Positions 12,435 through 24,169 of a DNA stretch of 64,000 nt are shown here, piece after piece (the first letter of the stretch is position 1; every line of letters starts with the position of its first letter). The translations under genes and the position numbers were made by a program. The notes below the pieces were generated by a model. That model searched no databases and was not told the origin of the DNA. It saw only the letters and a program-made list of their open reading frames with translations. This DNA is from Ceratopteris richardii (Eukaryota > Streptophyta > Polypodiopsida > Polypodiales > Pteridaceae): positions 55,549,906 to 55,613,905 of the forward strand of contig CM035422.1 of assembly GCA_020310875.1 (NCBI GenBank). Reading direction: 5' to 3'.

Positions 12435-15211
12435 TCAACTGTATGAATCCAATTATATGAAATGAGAACAACTAGCAAAGTTCTCATGTTCCATGCTCTC
12501 ATGGCATTATATACATTTTTGAAAATTTCGACAGAGTCTGCTCTGTCCTACTAAGAATGGTCACCATGAACCAATTATGAATGAAAAAATATCTAGGGCA
12601 TGGCTAGCCCATGGTGATCACACCATATCAAAGAAACATCATAAAAACCTATAGAAAATCTTTTCCCTATAACGATGTCTCCTGCATAAACAATTTCCAA
12701 TAGCAGATGATTATTTCTTAATTTTAACTAATTTGTACTCATGAAAAATGTATGAAATTTCTTACGCTTTTGTATCTTTTTGCAAGATTTCATTAGGCAC
12801 AAAAATCACTTGATTTTGATAGTTTCTCAGAGTTTTATAACCATTTTACTAGAAGGGTCAAACACTTGATGACCAACTCTAGAAATGTATAGGGTCATCT
12901 TGTTGAAGCCCTTAGACTGATCAAACAAACTCCAAATTCTATTTTCTTTGTGCCAAAATCTAGAGCAATGCATCTAGTTTGGTCTCACAAAATTTCAATT
13001 CAAAATGAAATCAAATATGCATTCAAATGTATAATTCTATCTCTGCTAGACCTGCGCTTATGTGAGCCTAGAAACAATGCTGCTGCACTTTTATAATATC
13101 TTCTAAATATGAAGATAAATTCCAAAACCTTTGAATTTTGGGTATATTATAGGGTCTACACTATAGTTGCTTCTCCAATGAAAAGTTTTGAAATTGGAGT
13201 GTCCAATATGAAAATGTCATGTGTTCATCAAACACATGTACCACTCTTTCAAAAATCCTCACCAGAGATTGGTTTGAGAAGAATAGTTCATTTGACCTAC
13301 CAATTGATATCCAATTTCTTCCAAATTATAATAGCATATATCTAATATTATCTATGTTTATTGATATAAGTTTCATAGTATTTGGGCATTTGGATCTTTC
13401 ACAATGACCAAAATACTAAGCCTCTATACCTACAAATTTTTAAAAATTTGCAAAGGCTAACTTTTACTCTTTTCTTTGTATATCCTAAATAAAGAAACAT
13501 TTCATCTTGAAATTTTGTACACACCATGGTAGAAACAAAAATCATCCAATTTGAGTAAATGAGCTAAGAGAAACAAGCACCTCTAGGTGACATGGTCTCT
13601 GGTCATTTTATAAATTCCAGAGGCTGCACTTTGATGTGCAAAGATTCTTTAACCTACCAAATGGTCTTCAAAAATAATGAAACTTGGTATCCACAAAGAA
13701 ATATTTTGAAGGTTTAATGTACAATAAAGATCATGCAATTTGGATGTACCAATGAAGAGAAATGCCCTTTGTAACTGGCCTATGTCACTTGTTTTAGGCC
13801 TCCACCTCTACTAGTAGCACTTCTAGTAAAGAGGTCATTTAACCTTTCTAAAAGTATTCAAATTACTTGAAAATTATTCAGGTTAAAGATTAGGCTATGA
13901 AATACTTTCCCTCCAAATTTCATTAAATTTTGAAATTCCCTCAAAGAGCAGCATCCAAATCTCTATGAGGCTGCTACCTCACTAGCTATTTGCTCATTTT
14001 TTTTTTAAATCTAAAAAAGATGAGATATGTTAATCCTTATGATTACACATACTCATTCATTTTCTTGGATGGATTATGACATGGAGAAATATCCATTCAT
14101 ATAATGATCATCTAGATCAATGCAAACCAATTAACCATCCAAATCATCTCTTTACATAGTATCCACCTTTCAGTGAAAGTGAATATCTATGGATGTCATT
14201 TAATTCATTGTTCTTCTTGCACATTCATTAACCTCATCAAGAACAATCACATACATGCATTTAATACTTGTAATGATGGTCATAACCATAGCACGAACTT
14301 GTGCCAACTAGAGATAAGATTCTATATCAAGTACATAGACTTGCATGAAGAACAATTCATGTGCTCATGCGTTACTAGACGAAAACACATCTTAGTTGTA
14401 CTTGATGCATATACCTTGTCATTTACTTTCTAAAGGCACAATTAGCCTACGCATGGTACCTCTATCACATACCTCATGCTCACCCTAACTCATCATGGTG
14501 ATACATAAAAGTGATCTTCTATAGACAGGAAATGCATCATGCACTTCAACCTTTTAGCAATCATATTATCTATGTATGCATGCATCCACTCATGCATCTT
14601 CTTCTCTACTTCAATCAATTTATATGCTTTTAGTTATTCACACATAAGATTTCCTCTCTCTCACAACACAACATCACTCTAATTCTCACATGGCATATAA
14701 GGCCATGTGGCTACAAAATTTGGGCAACATTTCCCCAAGAAAATGAAGCCTAAACAAATAATAACCATGATACAATGATAAGCATCAGCCTAGTGGTTGG
14801 AAAACCACTTTCTTTACTCCAGAAACCTACAAAAAAAAAAAAATCCAAAATGTGTTCTTGGGCACTACATGCCCTCATAACAAGGTCTTTTCTTGCTCCA
14901 ATACCTGCAAAATGGTCTTAAAACACACAACAACAACAACTTGTGCATGCTTTCATGAATCATCATAAGTTAGTGTAACTTCATGTGCATAGATGAATTT
15001 GTATCAAAACTAACTTTCATGCACATTCCAATGTTGCTTTCATAAAATAGAAAGAGAATACAATGTAAAATTATAAACTTTGATGCAAAACGTATTCAAA
15101 TGAATATACTTGAAAGAAAAACTATGATGCAAAGGTATAAACCTATCCAAAATGGTTCAAAGTATGATTAGAAATTCCTAATTATCATGATTGGACACTC
15201 AAATCACTCAT
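12435..15211. other. AT-rich intergenic or unidentified repeat DNA
   Basis: There are about 2.8 kb with no recognisable protein domain, LTR end, PBS or tandem array. It is AT-rich with homopolymer runs (T at about 13999-14010, A at about 14831-14843). The few short ORFs (13109-13345, 14173-14433) have no recognisable content. It could be decayed retroelement DNA; I see nothing that proves it. Confidence 0.5.
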
Positions 15212-15423
15212 ATCAGTTGATTTCTGTTGATGAGGTTATACCAGATAGCTCACTTGTGCAGACCATTCTGAATGGTCTTCTTGATTCATATCAGAGTTTT
15301 GCTTCTACTCTTCGGTTGATGATGAAAGGCAATCCAAATGCCTTATCATTTGAGGAGTTAGTCTCTATTCTGTTGTAGGAAGATCAGTCCAGGCAGAACA
15401 AGTCCATTATGCGAGTTGCGGAT
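15212..15423 (+). mobile_element. Copia-2, left piece (gag)
   Basis: The plus-strand coding matches copia-1 gag (motifs VIPDSSLVQTILNGL and GNPNALSFEELVS). The same gag resumes at 32283 (FLASQKGKGKW), so the two pieces are one element split by element A. The piece begins abruptly; the 5' LTR and gag N-terminus are not present in the window. Confidence 0.88.
15419..15423 (+). repeat. Target-site duplication of element A, left copy
   Basis: CGGAT at 15419-15423 is repeated at 32278-32282, directly flanking the two LTRs of element A. Five-base duplications are normal for LTR retrotransposon integrase. Confidence 0.93.
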
Positions 15424-16034
15424 TGTTGGCATACAAGTCAGATGAAGAGCATACTAGCGCAACGGAGGAGTCATGCACAATACGGCAACAAGGCCCAATC
15501 ATTTTTTCCATGGACCATTTACAACTCAAGTGATTTTAATCACTACACAAACATTGTAAATTCCGTTTTTGGTAGAATAGACTCCATTTTGTGCAAGCCG
15601 AGGAGTCCTCGAGCTTGAGGAGTATTAGAACTAGCTACATATCAATTTTCATAATTTTTAGACTCTATTTGAGCCCTCAAATAGGCTCTAGAACCTAATT
15701 TTTAACTAGGCCGGACACTAGGTCTGGACAAGACCAAAGCTAGTTAGAAAACTATAAAAAGAGCTAGAGAGCTCATTTTTGAGGTTAGATTGTTTGCGAA
15801 TTGAGCTTATGTAAGAGACTTTTTGACTAATGCAAAGAACTCCATTGTTCCTCTCCTTGTTCTTGCCTTGTGTGCGCGTGTGTGTGTATGTGTGTGCATG
15901 CTTGTGTGCTTCTCACTCATACACTTGTGCCTTCACTTGCTCATAGTCTTCATACTAGTCCTCACGTCTCCACGGATTGACAATTATGAGGTGAATCTTC
16001 TCACGTTGGTACTCACCATTGTGCTAGAGTGACA
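15424..16034 (+). repeat. Element A 5' LTR (611 bp)
   Basis: It runs from TGTTGGCATACA to GCTAGAGTGACA and matches 31667-32277 with about 5 substitutions. It carries a near-palindrome (CGAGGAGTCCTCG core, 15594-15617), a TATA-like box at 15752-15760 and a GT-rich, CpG-containing run at about 15871-15910. The related B and C LTRs share all of these. Confidence 0.95.
15752..15760 (+). promoter_or_regulatory. TATA-like box in element A 5' LTR
   Basis: CTATAAAAA lies centrally in the LTR, about 135 bp after the conserved hairpin. The counterpart boxes CTATAAATAG occur in the B and C LTRs on the element strand. It is the probable Pol II core promoter (inference from position and consensus). Confidence 0.6.
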
Positions 16035-16041
16035 CCAAATT

Positions 16042-16059
16042 TGGCGCCGTTGCCGGGGA
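16042..16059 (+). other. Element A primer-binding site (tRNA-Asp)
   Basis: TGGCGCCGTTGCCGGGGA is an exact complement of the 3' end of plant tRNA-Asp(GUC), including CCA. It starts 7 bp after the LTR. The same 18-mer is found in element B. It is a common PBS for Athila-like gypsy elements. Confidence 0.93.
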
Positions 16060-17684
16060 GAGAGCTTCGAGGACGAGCGTGTGATGGTAAGACGTCGAAT
16101 TGAGACATTGGAGCTATAGGTAATATCCTTCCTTCTCTTTATTTTTCTTCATTTTTTCCTTACTTTCACATCACCATCATCACCATCATCATCCCCACCA
16201 TCTCCCACCTCCATCTCCATCTCCACAAAAAATTTCAGTTTTTTGGTCATATTACACTCCCCACCTCATTTCCCTCATTTCATTGTGAGAGAGAGCGAGA
16301 GAGAGCTTGCATGCTATCTGTTTTTGGTGTGTTTTTGAGATTTTGTTGCAGGAACTAGCTGTACCACCTTCTCCAGCAGTGTGCGCAGGTACGACAAACT
16401 CTGCACAGGTCCCGAGACGACGACCTCTGTCTGTCGCGATAGACAGAAAAACTTAATATTTTGTGAATGCGTGTTTGGCACGGTAACCTACACCATTAGA
16501 GCACTCCAAATCACTAGAAGTTTCTCAAAAATTTGCGTTTTTTCAATCTATCGCGACAGACACCGTCTATCGCGACAGACAGAGACCCATGATAGACCCC
16601 GTCTATCGCGACAGACACCTATCTATCGCGACAGACCAAAATTCCACGACATATCCACTCTATCGCGACAGACACCGTCTATCGCGACAGACCACTCTAT
16701 CGCGACAGACACCGTCTATCGCGACATACCACTCTATCGCGACAGACACCGTCTATCGCGACAGACACCGTCTATCGCGACAGACCACTCTATCGCGACA
16801 GACACCGTCTATCGCGATAGACAGCCCCCCACGATAGTTTGTGTCTATCGCGATAGACAGACATTTTCGGCAAAAATTAAGGGGTAAATTTTTTGGAAAT
16901 TTAGGCTAAATTTTGGGCATATTTGCACTCTCAAATACTCACACACTTGCAAAGGCCTTAGAAAAATGCATTAAAACTCCTGAAAGGTTCTGTTTGTCTG
17001 TTTAACCCCCTAAACCCTGAATGGTTATAACTTTTTCATACGAATCCATTTTTTGAGCTCTAGGGCTTGTCGGAAAGCTCGTGGCATATCCTACACGCCC
17101 TCAACTGTTTTTTATAAGAATAATGCGTTGATTTTCAGATAGGATATTTGGAAGTTGACACACTGAGGGGTAGGAACACCAAGGGAGCTCTAGAGGAAAT
17201 TTTTAGCAATACAAAAGGGGGAACAAGGGTCATTAAAAAAGTGTCTGAAATAAATTGTCTGACAATTGAAGGATCAACTTGAAGCTAAACTTGGGATTCT
17301 TACAGGATCATCGAGAGCTCTTGGAGAAAGCAAAGTAAGTGCCAAGGAGAACAAGCTCGGGAACGTGCTTCTTGGGTAGACCAGCATCGCCAGGAGGAGC
17401 GACTTGAGGTTGGAACATCACTTAACCCCCTCAGTCTATTCTTAGCATAGGCTAAGTGCGAGTAGTTGTTCTGATTGACTAGGGGTACGATAGGAACACT
17501 CAAGTTTGAAGAGCCCTTAATTTCTCAAGTGCAAGGGTAGGCAAAATTGTAGTCAAGGGATAACTTAAAGGAAAAGAACTTAAACTAAGCGGACGCAGAA
17601 CATCAAGTACGACCCACGAAAGTGCTCCTGATGACGCTTAACTAAAAACAAGAAAACACATCCAAAGGAACTTAAAAGGAACAA
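16060..17684 (+). other. Element A leader
   Basis: This is a 1.6-kb untranslated leader between PBS and gag. It contains a CACCATCATC/CCATCTCC pyrimidine-rich tract (about 16168-16230), the TCGCGA minisatellite (about 16428-16862), and then unremarkable AT-rich DNA. ORFs crossing the minisatellite in two frames are low-complexity artefacts of the repeat. Confidence 0.7.
16428..16862 (+). repeat. Minisatellite with CTATCGCGACAGAC core, element A leader
   Basis: About 15 copies of a TATCGCGA-centred unit lie here, densest at 16552-16855. Typical spacing is about 18-20 bp, with linkers alternating between ACCGT and CACT types. The core TCGCGA is a palindrome, and the array is CG-rich in AT-rich surroundings. 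Element B has a longer array with the same core at the same place in its leader. Confidence 0.9.
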
Positions 17685-20237
17685 GTGACTGGTACCAAAG
17701 AATCAGCAACGTACAAAGGGCATATGAACCTTAGGTCAGGTAGACACCTAGGGAGAGACAGACAAAGTCTTAGATCTTCAGAGGCTAGTGTCAATCATAC
17801 TGCGAGGTCTTGGGCCCAGCAGTTGAGCCATCATTCGTATTACCCTAGTTCTGAGACTAGCGAGTCTGAGATGTCCCACGGTATGGAGAGACCTACAGGA
17901 AGTTCTGGGGTGCCATATTTACACAGGGTAGAAGGCCCGTACAAGACGCAGCTGGAATACCTTAGGACCAACCGATTAGGTGCTAGCATCTATGAGGACG
18001 GTCTAGGAAGATCCGTGGTCCAGATTAAAAACCCTGACCAATCTATTGGACTAGAGCGCCCAGTTGTCAAGTTTGAAAATGGAGCATACTTGGACAAGGA
18101 AGGGACAATATATGTAGTCACCAGTCATCCCGATAGGACAGATGAATTTGGGAATGTGGTCCCGGAAACGGACTTAGGTGACCTAGAGCAAGGAAACATG
18201 GGCGAAGAACCTAGAACCCCCCGAGGCAAATCTGTTCTCACGAGGATTATCACACCAAAGTGGATTCCCCAAGATAATAAGAGCATAGATCTCCTCTTGA
18301 ACCGAGAGACGGATGAAGCCTTTTGGAGATATAGACCTAGTCAACCGAGTGAGGTAGGAACAATCATGATATATGAGTTCAAAGATCCTGATATTCCAGG
18401 AAGAGTGACCTACTTAGATCACTCTTCAGAGAGGATCTTTGGGGTTACAAAAAATGATAGGCATGCTTACACTTGGAAAGGAGAATTTATCTTCCCCCAA
18501 CCAAGATCGAATGTGTCCTTTGGTCGCCAAGGAGCTGGAACATCTCAAGCTCAGGGGACTCAAAGAGAAAGGAGTCGAGAGAGACCTGAGGTAAGCTTTG
18601 CCAACTCTTGGGGAAGAGAAAGAACGAGAATGGACACGAATAGAGGGGAACCTGAGGGACATAGAGCCCCAGGGAACCGAAGAAATGCCGATGATTTCCC
18701 TTTGCCAAGACCAAGAGAGCACACGAGGACCTTGAGACCGACCGAGCTAGTTAAGTCCATGAAAAACTACTTCGATGGCACTGGAGACCCCTACGATCAT
18801 GTAGCCGAGTTTAAGCAAGTCTTGAGAGCTGAACAAGTTGAAGACCTGTTCACGCAGTACAATGCCTTTGGTTTAACCCTTAGGAACACCGCCCTGACAT
18901 GGTTTCAACCACTAAACGAGAGGCAGTTTAGAAGCATAGATCAACTTTTAGAGGCATTCATTATCGAATTCTCTAAAAGTGGCATAAGGCATAATACTTC
19001 CTCATTGATATACAGCTTCAAGCAGACCCTGCAAGAGACTGTGAGACTTGCAGGAAGGAGATTTAGGCAATATCTTGAGCGATGTCCTGGTCTTGAGTTA
19101 CCCACAACCGCTAAGCAAGTGGCTTTATTCTTGGATGGATTGCTAAGTACCAAATTGAGATCATATGTGTACTTGAAGGACCCCCGGACTATAGAAGAAT
19201 GTGTACGCATGTGCATCGATATTGAGGATAACCTAGGGGAGGAGTTAGAGCTATCCAAAATCTACAAAGATTCAGATAGTACCTCTAGCCTCTCTTCCTC
19301 ACAATCCACATCAATTGAGGAACTTGCGGAAAAAGTAGCTCAAAAACTAGGCGTCTCTAGTAAACAAATTCCTAGATTTGCCCCAGTAAAGAGGTGCTAT
19401 ACTTGCGGTGGTGACCATATGGCAAACGCATGTCCCATCACGGCTCAACCCCAAGTGAACCCTAGCAGCCAATATTGCACCATAGAGCGAAGGTACACAA
19501 ATCACTCAGCACAGGACTGCCCATACAATAAGCAAGCGGTTAAGCAAACCTACCCTCAGCCATACCCTCAACAAGGCAGATACCAGAGTCAATATTCACC
19601 ACAACAGTATATTAGGCCTCAGCAAAATTACCAACCGCAGTATCAGGCCCAACTGAGACCCCAGCCAGTGCTAGCACAGTAACCACCTGCTCCTATTAAT
19701 GTGATTCCGGTCAAGTATGCTGCTGCAGAAGAAAACCTGAATAGAGCGATAGTCCCAGTAACACCATTAATCTCAGAAAGTGATCCCAGTGACCATAGCT
19801 TTGATTCTACACATGTTGATAGTCCCCAGGCTTACTACATGCAGTCTCCTGAACATGGTGAGTCTTACTACAGTGAGGAACCGAGTGAACCTATTTGGGA
19901 GCCTGAATATGCTAATGTCATGTACACAAACCCCAACGCTAGACCTCAACCTAGGAAGATACGACCCCCTTTTCCTAGAGGACCTTGCTTCAGATGCCAG
20001 GGTGATCACCTCATACGTGATTGCCCCATGCCTGCACCTACACAACCCCAATCAGTGACGATCCAAGGCTTTTGCCAGGAGTGCGGAAAGGAACATCTCT
20101 TACGTGATTGTCCCAAGAATCCCAGCAATATGCCAAAAATCACTCCGATTAATGTTATTGGGTTAGTGGTCAATTCCACAGGAAGTGTCACTTCCACTGC
20201 ACCAGTGCAGGTAATCACTAGAGCTCAAGCATTGTAG
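17685..20237 (+). pseudogene. Element A gag region (fossil)
   Basis: It contains the retrotransposon gag core around 18745-19260 (motifs YFDGTGDPYDHVAEF, TALTWFQPL, LEAFIIEFSKSG). Zinc knuckles of form CX2CX3HX4C follow: CYTCGGDHMANAC (about 19399-19437), CFRCQGDHLIRDC (about 19987-20025) and CQECGKEHLLRDC (about 20074-20112). A degenerate fourth (C...H...C) lies near 19475-19520. A Q/P/Y-rich linker separates the first knuckle from the last two. Gag forms the particle and packages RNA. It is broken. Confidence 0.88.
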
Positions 20238-20336
20238 CAAAACCAAGGGGTAAGCCAGGAAAAGAGCCCAGACGCTAGCGATACTGAGAGCCAAAATAAG
20301 AAGAGAACAAGAGCTTGGAGAGATAGCCGTGAACGT

Positions 20337-21461
20337 ATGAAAAGGCAATGGGCAAAGAAGATGAGTGAACTTGAGGAAAGTCTACGAGAAACCAAGGCCA
20401 AAATCATAGAGATAACATCTCAACCGCACTCTCACACATTCCCACCGCTACCATCCCCATCACCCTCCATCCCTCCACCCTCTAATACACCCCACATAAC
20501 CCACCCACCACCCCGAGCAGGATCAGTATTAGCTGATCCCACTCCTGAAGACATAAACATGATGCTTAAAGCGTATCAGGACAAAATCCAAGAAGGGCCA
20601 AATGTAACGGATCATGACAAGTGCTACCCTAGAGCTGACCTAGAGATAGAAAGAACCAAGCTTTGCGCGAAAATGGTCGCATTGGCTCAGACTATGTTTG
20701 AAGCCAGTCGCCTTTTCAATTACTCCGGCTCAGCCAAGACGCAATTACACTTGGATGGACTTCTAGAGAAGTTAGAGGGCATAATTGCAAGATCTGCCAA
20801 GGAAGAAAAAAATCAAGAAAGAGATAAAGCAAGCAAAAACATGACCCATCCCCCACCGAAAGCTTATGTGCCCAATTCCACTGAACCAGACAAACCCCCC
20901 TCCCTAGAAAGAATAGAGAATCTAATTGCACAATCACAAAAGGAGCCCGCCCCTCAACACCATGACAAGGCTAGTGAAAGAGCAGGTCTTCCTACCCAGA
21001 AAGCCTATGTGCCTGAGGCCTACGTGCCTAACTCTACGGAGCCAGACACCTCTTCTTCTATGAATCAATACACACTAGAATTCTTGCGAGAGATTCAAGA
21101 AGAGAAATGGGCTAAAGAGAGTGAAGTTCCTCCTCCCATTGAACTTGTGGATGACACACACGATCAATTCCCACAAGACCTTCCTTCCATTTATGGAGAG
21201 CAGGAGAGTGCCCAATCTCAAGAAAGATTAGACTTCGAGTCTAATTCTTTACAAGAACTACCCCATTTCACAGGCCCATGGGAAGCAAAGTCCACCTGTA
21301 TGAGAGCACCTATAGTCATGGTAAGAAACGAAGATTCAGTCATACCTAGGAACACAGAGGCAGTGAAGAACACCAAAGTGCAGTGCAATCTCACTTTGGA
21401 AGAGCTGCTTAAGGTTAGAACAGAAGTGTGGAAACATGTAGCCAATCAAGTGCCGAGATAG
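20337..21461 (+). pseudogene. Element A gag-protease linker region
   Basis: This is a charged helical start followed by Pro/Ser/Thr-rich and acidic stretches. The same region exists in B between the last knuckle and protease 1. It includes the repeated phrase AYVPNST and ends in sequence with motif FESNSLQELPHFTGPWE. No enzymatic domain is recognised; it is probably a spacer of the polyprotein. Confidence 0.6.
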
Positions 21462-21499
21462 CAAAACCTTGTTCCCAGGTAGGATCCCAGAGAACAGTG

Positions 21500-21880
21500 C
21501 CAGAAATACCCTTAGACAAGTTAGGAGACATGAGTGAGGGCAAAGAGGGAAACACATATCTCCCCATCACTCATCAGGGATACACAACCAAGGCCATCTT
21601 GGACTCAGGTGCAGGAGTTGCAATTGTTACCACTTCCTTATGGAAACGATGGGGCAAGCCAGCTCTCAGGCCAACGAGAATGAAATTGCAGATGGCTGAC
21701 GGGCACATAGAAAGACCCTTAGGACTACTCGAGGGGATAACTCTCACTACTTGTGGTGTAGAGTTTGAGCACACATTTGCTATCTGTGACTTTAGCAAAA
21801 ATCAAGCCTATGAGATGATTTTGGGAAGACCATTTATGCCGCAGTTGCAAGTGGTACAGGACTGGGGAACCAACTCCTTG
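21500..21880 (+). pseudogene. Element A protease 1 (retropepsin) domain
   Basis: The motif AILDSGAGVAIV (about 21595-21630) is the retropepsin active-site D-S-G-A, and YEMILGRPF (about 21810-21838) is the ILG motif. It sits between gag and RT, the usual place in Ty3/gypsy elements, where it cleaves the polyprotein. A long acidic tether runs from here to RT. Confidence 0.85.
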
Positions 21881-22879
21881 TACCTACAACACTTAGGTGT
21901 TACGACCAAAGTGAATCTCAAAGATTACTCTCATAGAGATGTCCCTCCCATCCAATGGAATCCCATCCATAGAGCCAAAGATGATACGGAATCGGTGCAT
22001 TCCCTAGGATCAGGATCCTCATGGATGCATGAAGACACTCACTTATGGATGTGTAAGGTAGCAGTAGAAGAAGAGAAGAGAGAAAAAGCCAGGGAGATAG
22101 GTGCAAAAGAAACCCATAGATCAATCCAAGACCCAGCCTATGCACCTGTAGTTTTTCTAGACGAAGAATTCGAACCTCACGGCTGGGCAGAAATTCTAGC
22201 AACCATGGATGTAGCCATCAATGAAGAACAATGGACACCTCACTGTGATGAGGATGGCTATGACATTTCAGTCTTCTCCATAGAGCCAATCATGGGAGAG
22301 GCAGTGTTAGAAGAGTGCGAACCTAGCCCTGATGCATTTGAGGATGCAAGTGACTCCGATCTAGAGTCAATCATTATGGACCCACCTTTTGCATCAGATG
22401 AAGAATACTTCTATGAAGTAGAATTTCAACCCCAGAGGCACGGAGAGCTTACAAAAGACGTAAGGCTAGCCACACATGTAACTCCTAAGGAAGAAGGAAA
22501 GAAAAGGAAGAAGAAAGAAGTCACACCAGAAGAGGAAGAATCTTTGTTTGAGGTCCCAAAAAATTTTAAGAAGTATGAGATAGATGACAGGAGAGTCATG
22601 ATCAGAATGCCTAAACGAGAGGCGCAATCAGGGGAGGTCTATGATAACAAAGAAACCACAAAGAAAATTGTGGTAGCCATGGAAGAGGGAGAAGAGAGAT
22701 GCACTTACATAGGCCATGACCTGACGGAAGAAGAAGAGCAAGAATTGATAGCCTTGCTAAGAGAATACAGAGATGTATTCGCTTGGAGTTACAAGGATTT
22801 GAAGGGTGTTGATCCAGACATATGCTCACACACTATCCCCATGACCTCAGATGCTAGGCCCTCTAAGCAAAAGCCATAT

Positions 22880-24130
22880 ACATATAATGATAACTACGCT
22901 GCTAAGATCAAAGAGGAGATAGATAGACTGGTAGAAGTTGGATTCATCTATGAAATTGAGCACACTGAGTGGGTCTCCCCCATTGTAGTGGTGCCCAAAA
23001 AGAATGGTAAATTACGTGTATGCATTAACTTAAAGAAGGTCAATGCAGCCACAATCCGAGATAACTATCCGCTTCCCATCACAGAACATCTCTTAGAAAG
23101 AGTGGCAAGCAAGGAAGTGTATAGTTTCCTTGATGGATTTTCGGGCTACAATCAAGTAGCCATAGCTCCAGAGGATCAGCATAAGACAGCTTTTGCCACA
23201 GAATGGGGCATATTCGCCTTTCGGGTAATGCCATTTGGGCTTACCAATGCACCAGCAACCTTCCAGAGGCTGATGTGCCATGTATTTAAGGAGTTCCTGA
23301 GGAAGAACTTAGAAGTCTATGTTGATGATCTTTGTGCTCATTCCAACATTAGACAAACCCATATTCCTGAACTCAGACACATTTTTGACAAATGCAGAGA
23401 ATATCAAGTCTGCCTAAACCCAGAAAAGTGCGTTTTCATGGTCAGGCAAGGTAAGATTTTAGGACACATAGTGTCAAAGAATGGCATATCCACCGATGAA
23501 GAGAAAGTAAGAGCCATAGCCGAGTTACCTAGGCCAAAGAACGTCAAGGAAGTACATGCCTTCATGGGGCATTGTGGTTACTACCGCCGGTTCATTCACA
23601 TGTATGCTGTCATTGCAAAGCCCATGTATGGACTTCTGACTAACTTTGAGTGGACTGAGGAATGTGAGAATTCCTTCCATGAGTTTAAACGGCGATTATG
23701 TTCAACACCAATCTTAACCACACCGGATTGGAATAAGCCTTTCCATGTTCATGTGGATGCATCCAATTATGCCATTGGATGTGTGCTTGCACAACCTACT
23801 GGTGAAGGTAATATGGATCTTCCAATTGCCTATGCTAGTAGACAATTGAATGCAGCTGAACGAAATTATACCACTACTGAGAGAGAAGGCTTAGGCATGG
23901 TATATGCAGTTAAGAAATTTAGACACTATTTGCTTGCAAATAAGTTTAAATTTTTTACTGATCATCAGGCATTGCTATACCTCGTAAACAAGCCATGCAA
24001 TACAGGAAGATTAGTAAGATGGTTTCTCTTGCTAATGGAATATGATTTTGAGGTTGTGGTAAGGAAAGGGAAGACTCATTTGAGAGCAGATCACCTTTCT
24101 AGGCTCACATCGGGAGAAGCCCCACAAGGA
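22880..24130 (+). pseudogene. Element A reverse transcriptase and RNase H
   Basis: RT motifs are WVSPIVVVPKKNGKLRVC, FLDGFSGYNQVAIAPED, MPFGLTNAPATFQRLM and the catalytic YVDD (about 23316-23330). RNase H follows with HVDASNYAIGCVL, then TTTEREGLGMVYAVKKFRHYL and FTDHQALLYL. The order protease, RT, RNase H, integrase defines Ty3/gypsy. The enzyme copies element RNA to DNA in virus-like particles. Confidence 0.95.
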
Positions 24131-24169
24131 GTGTCAGATGACCTTCCTGATGCTTACTTGTTTAATTTG

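Noticed and set aside
12435-15211. A hidden host gene in the AT-rich gap
   Set aside because: No ORF with recognisable content, no splice-bounded exon series that I can support.
16381-16887. Overlapping repeat-encoded ORFs with YRDRHRLSRQT-type peptides
   Set aside because: Two frames are open only because the DNA is a minisatellite. The position is in the untranslated leader, and the peptide is low complexity.
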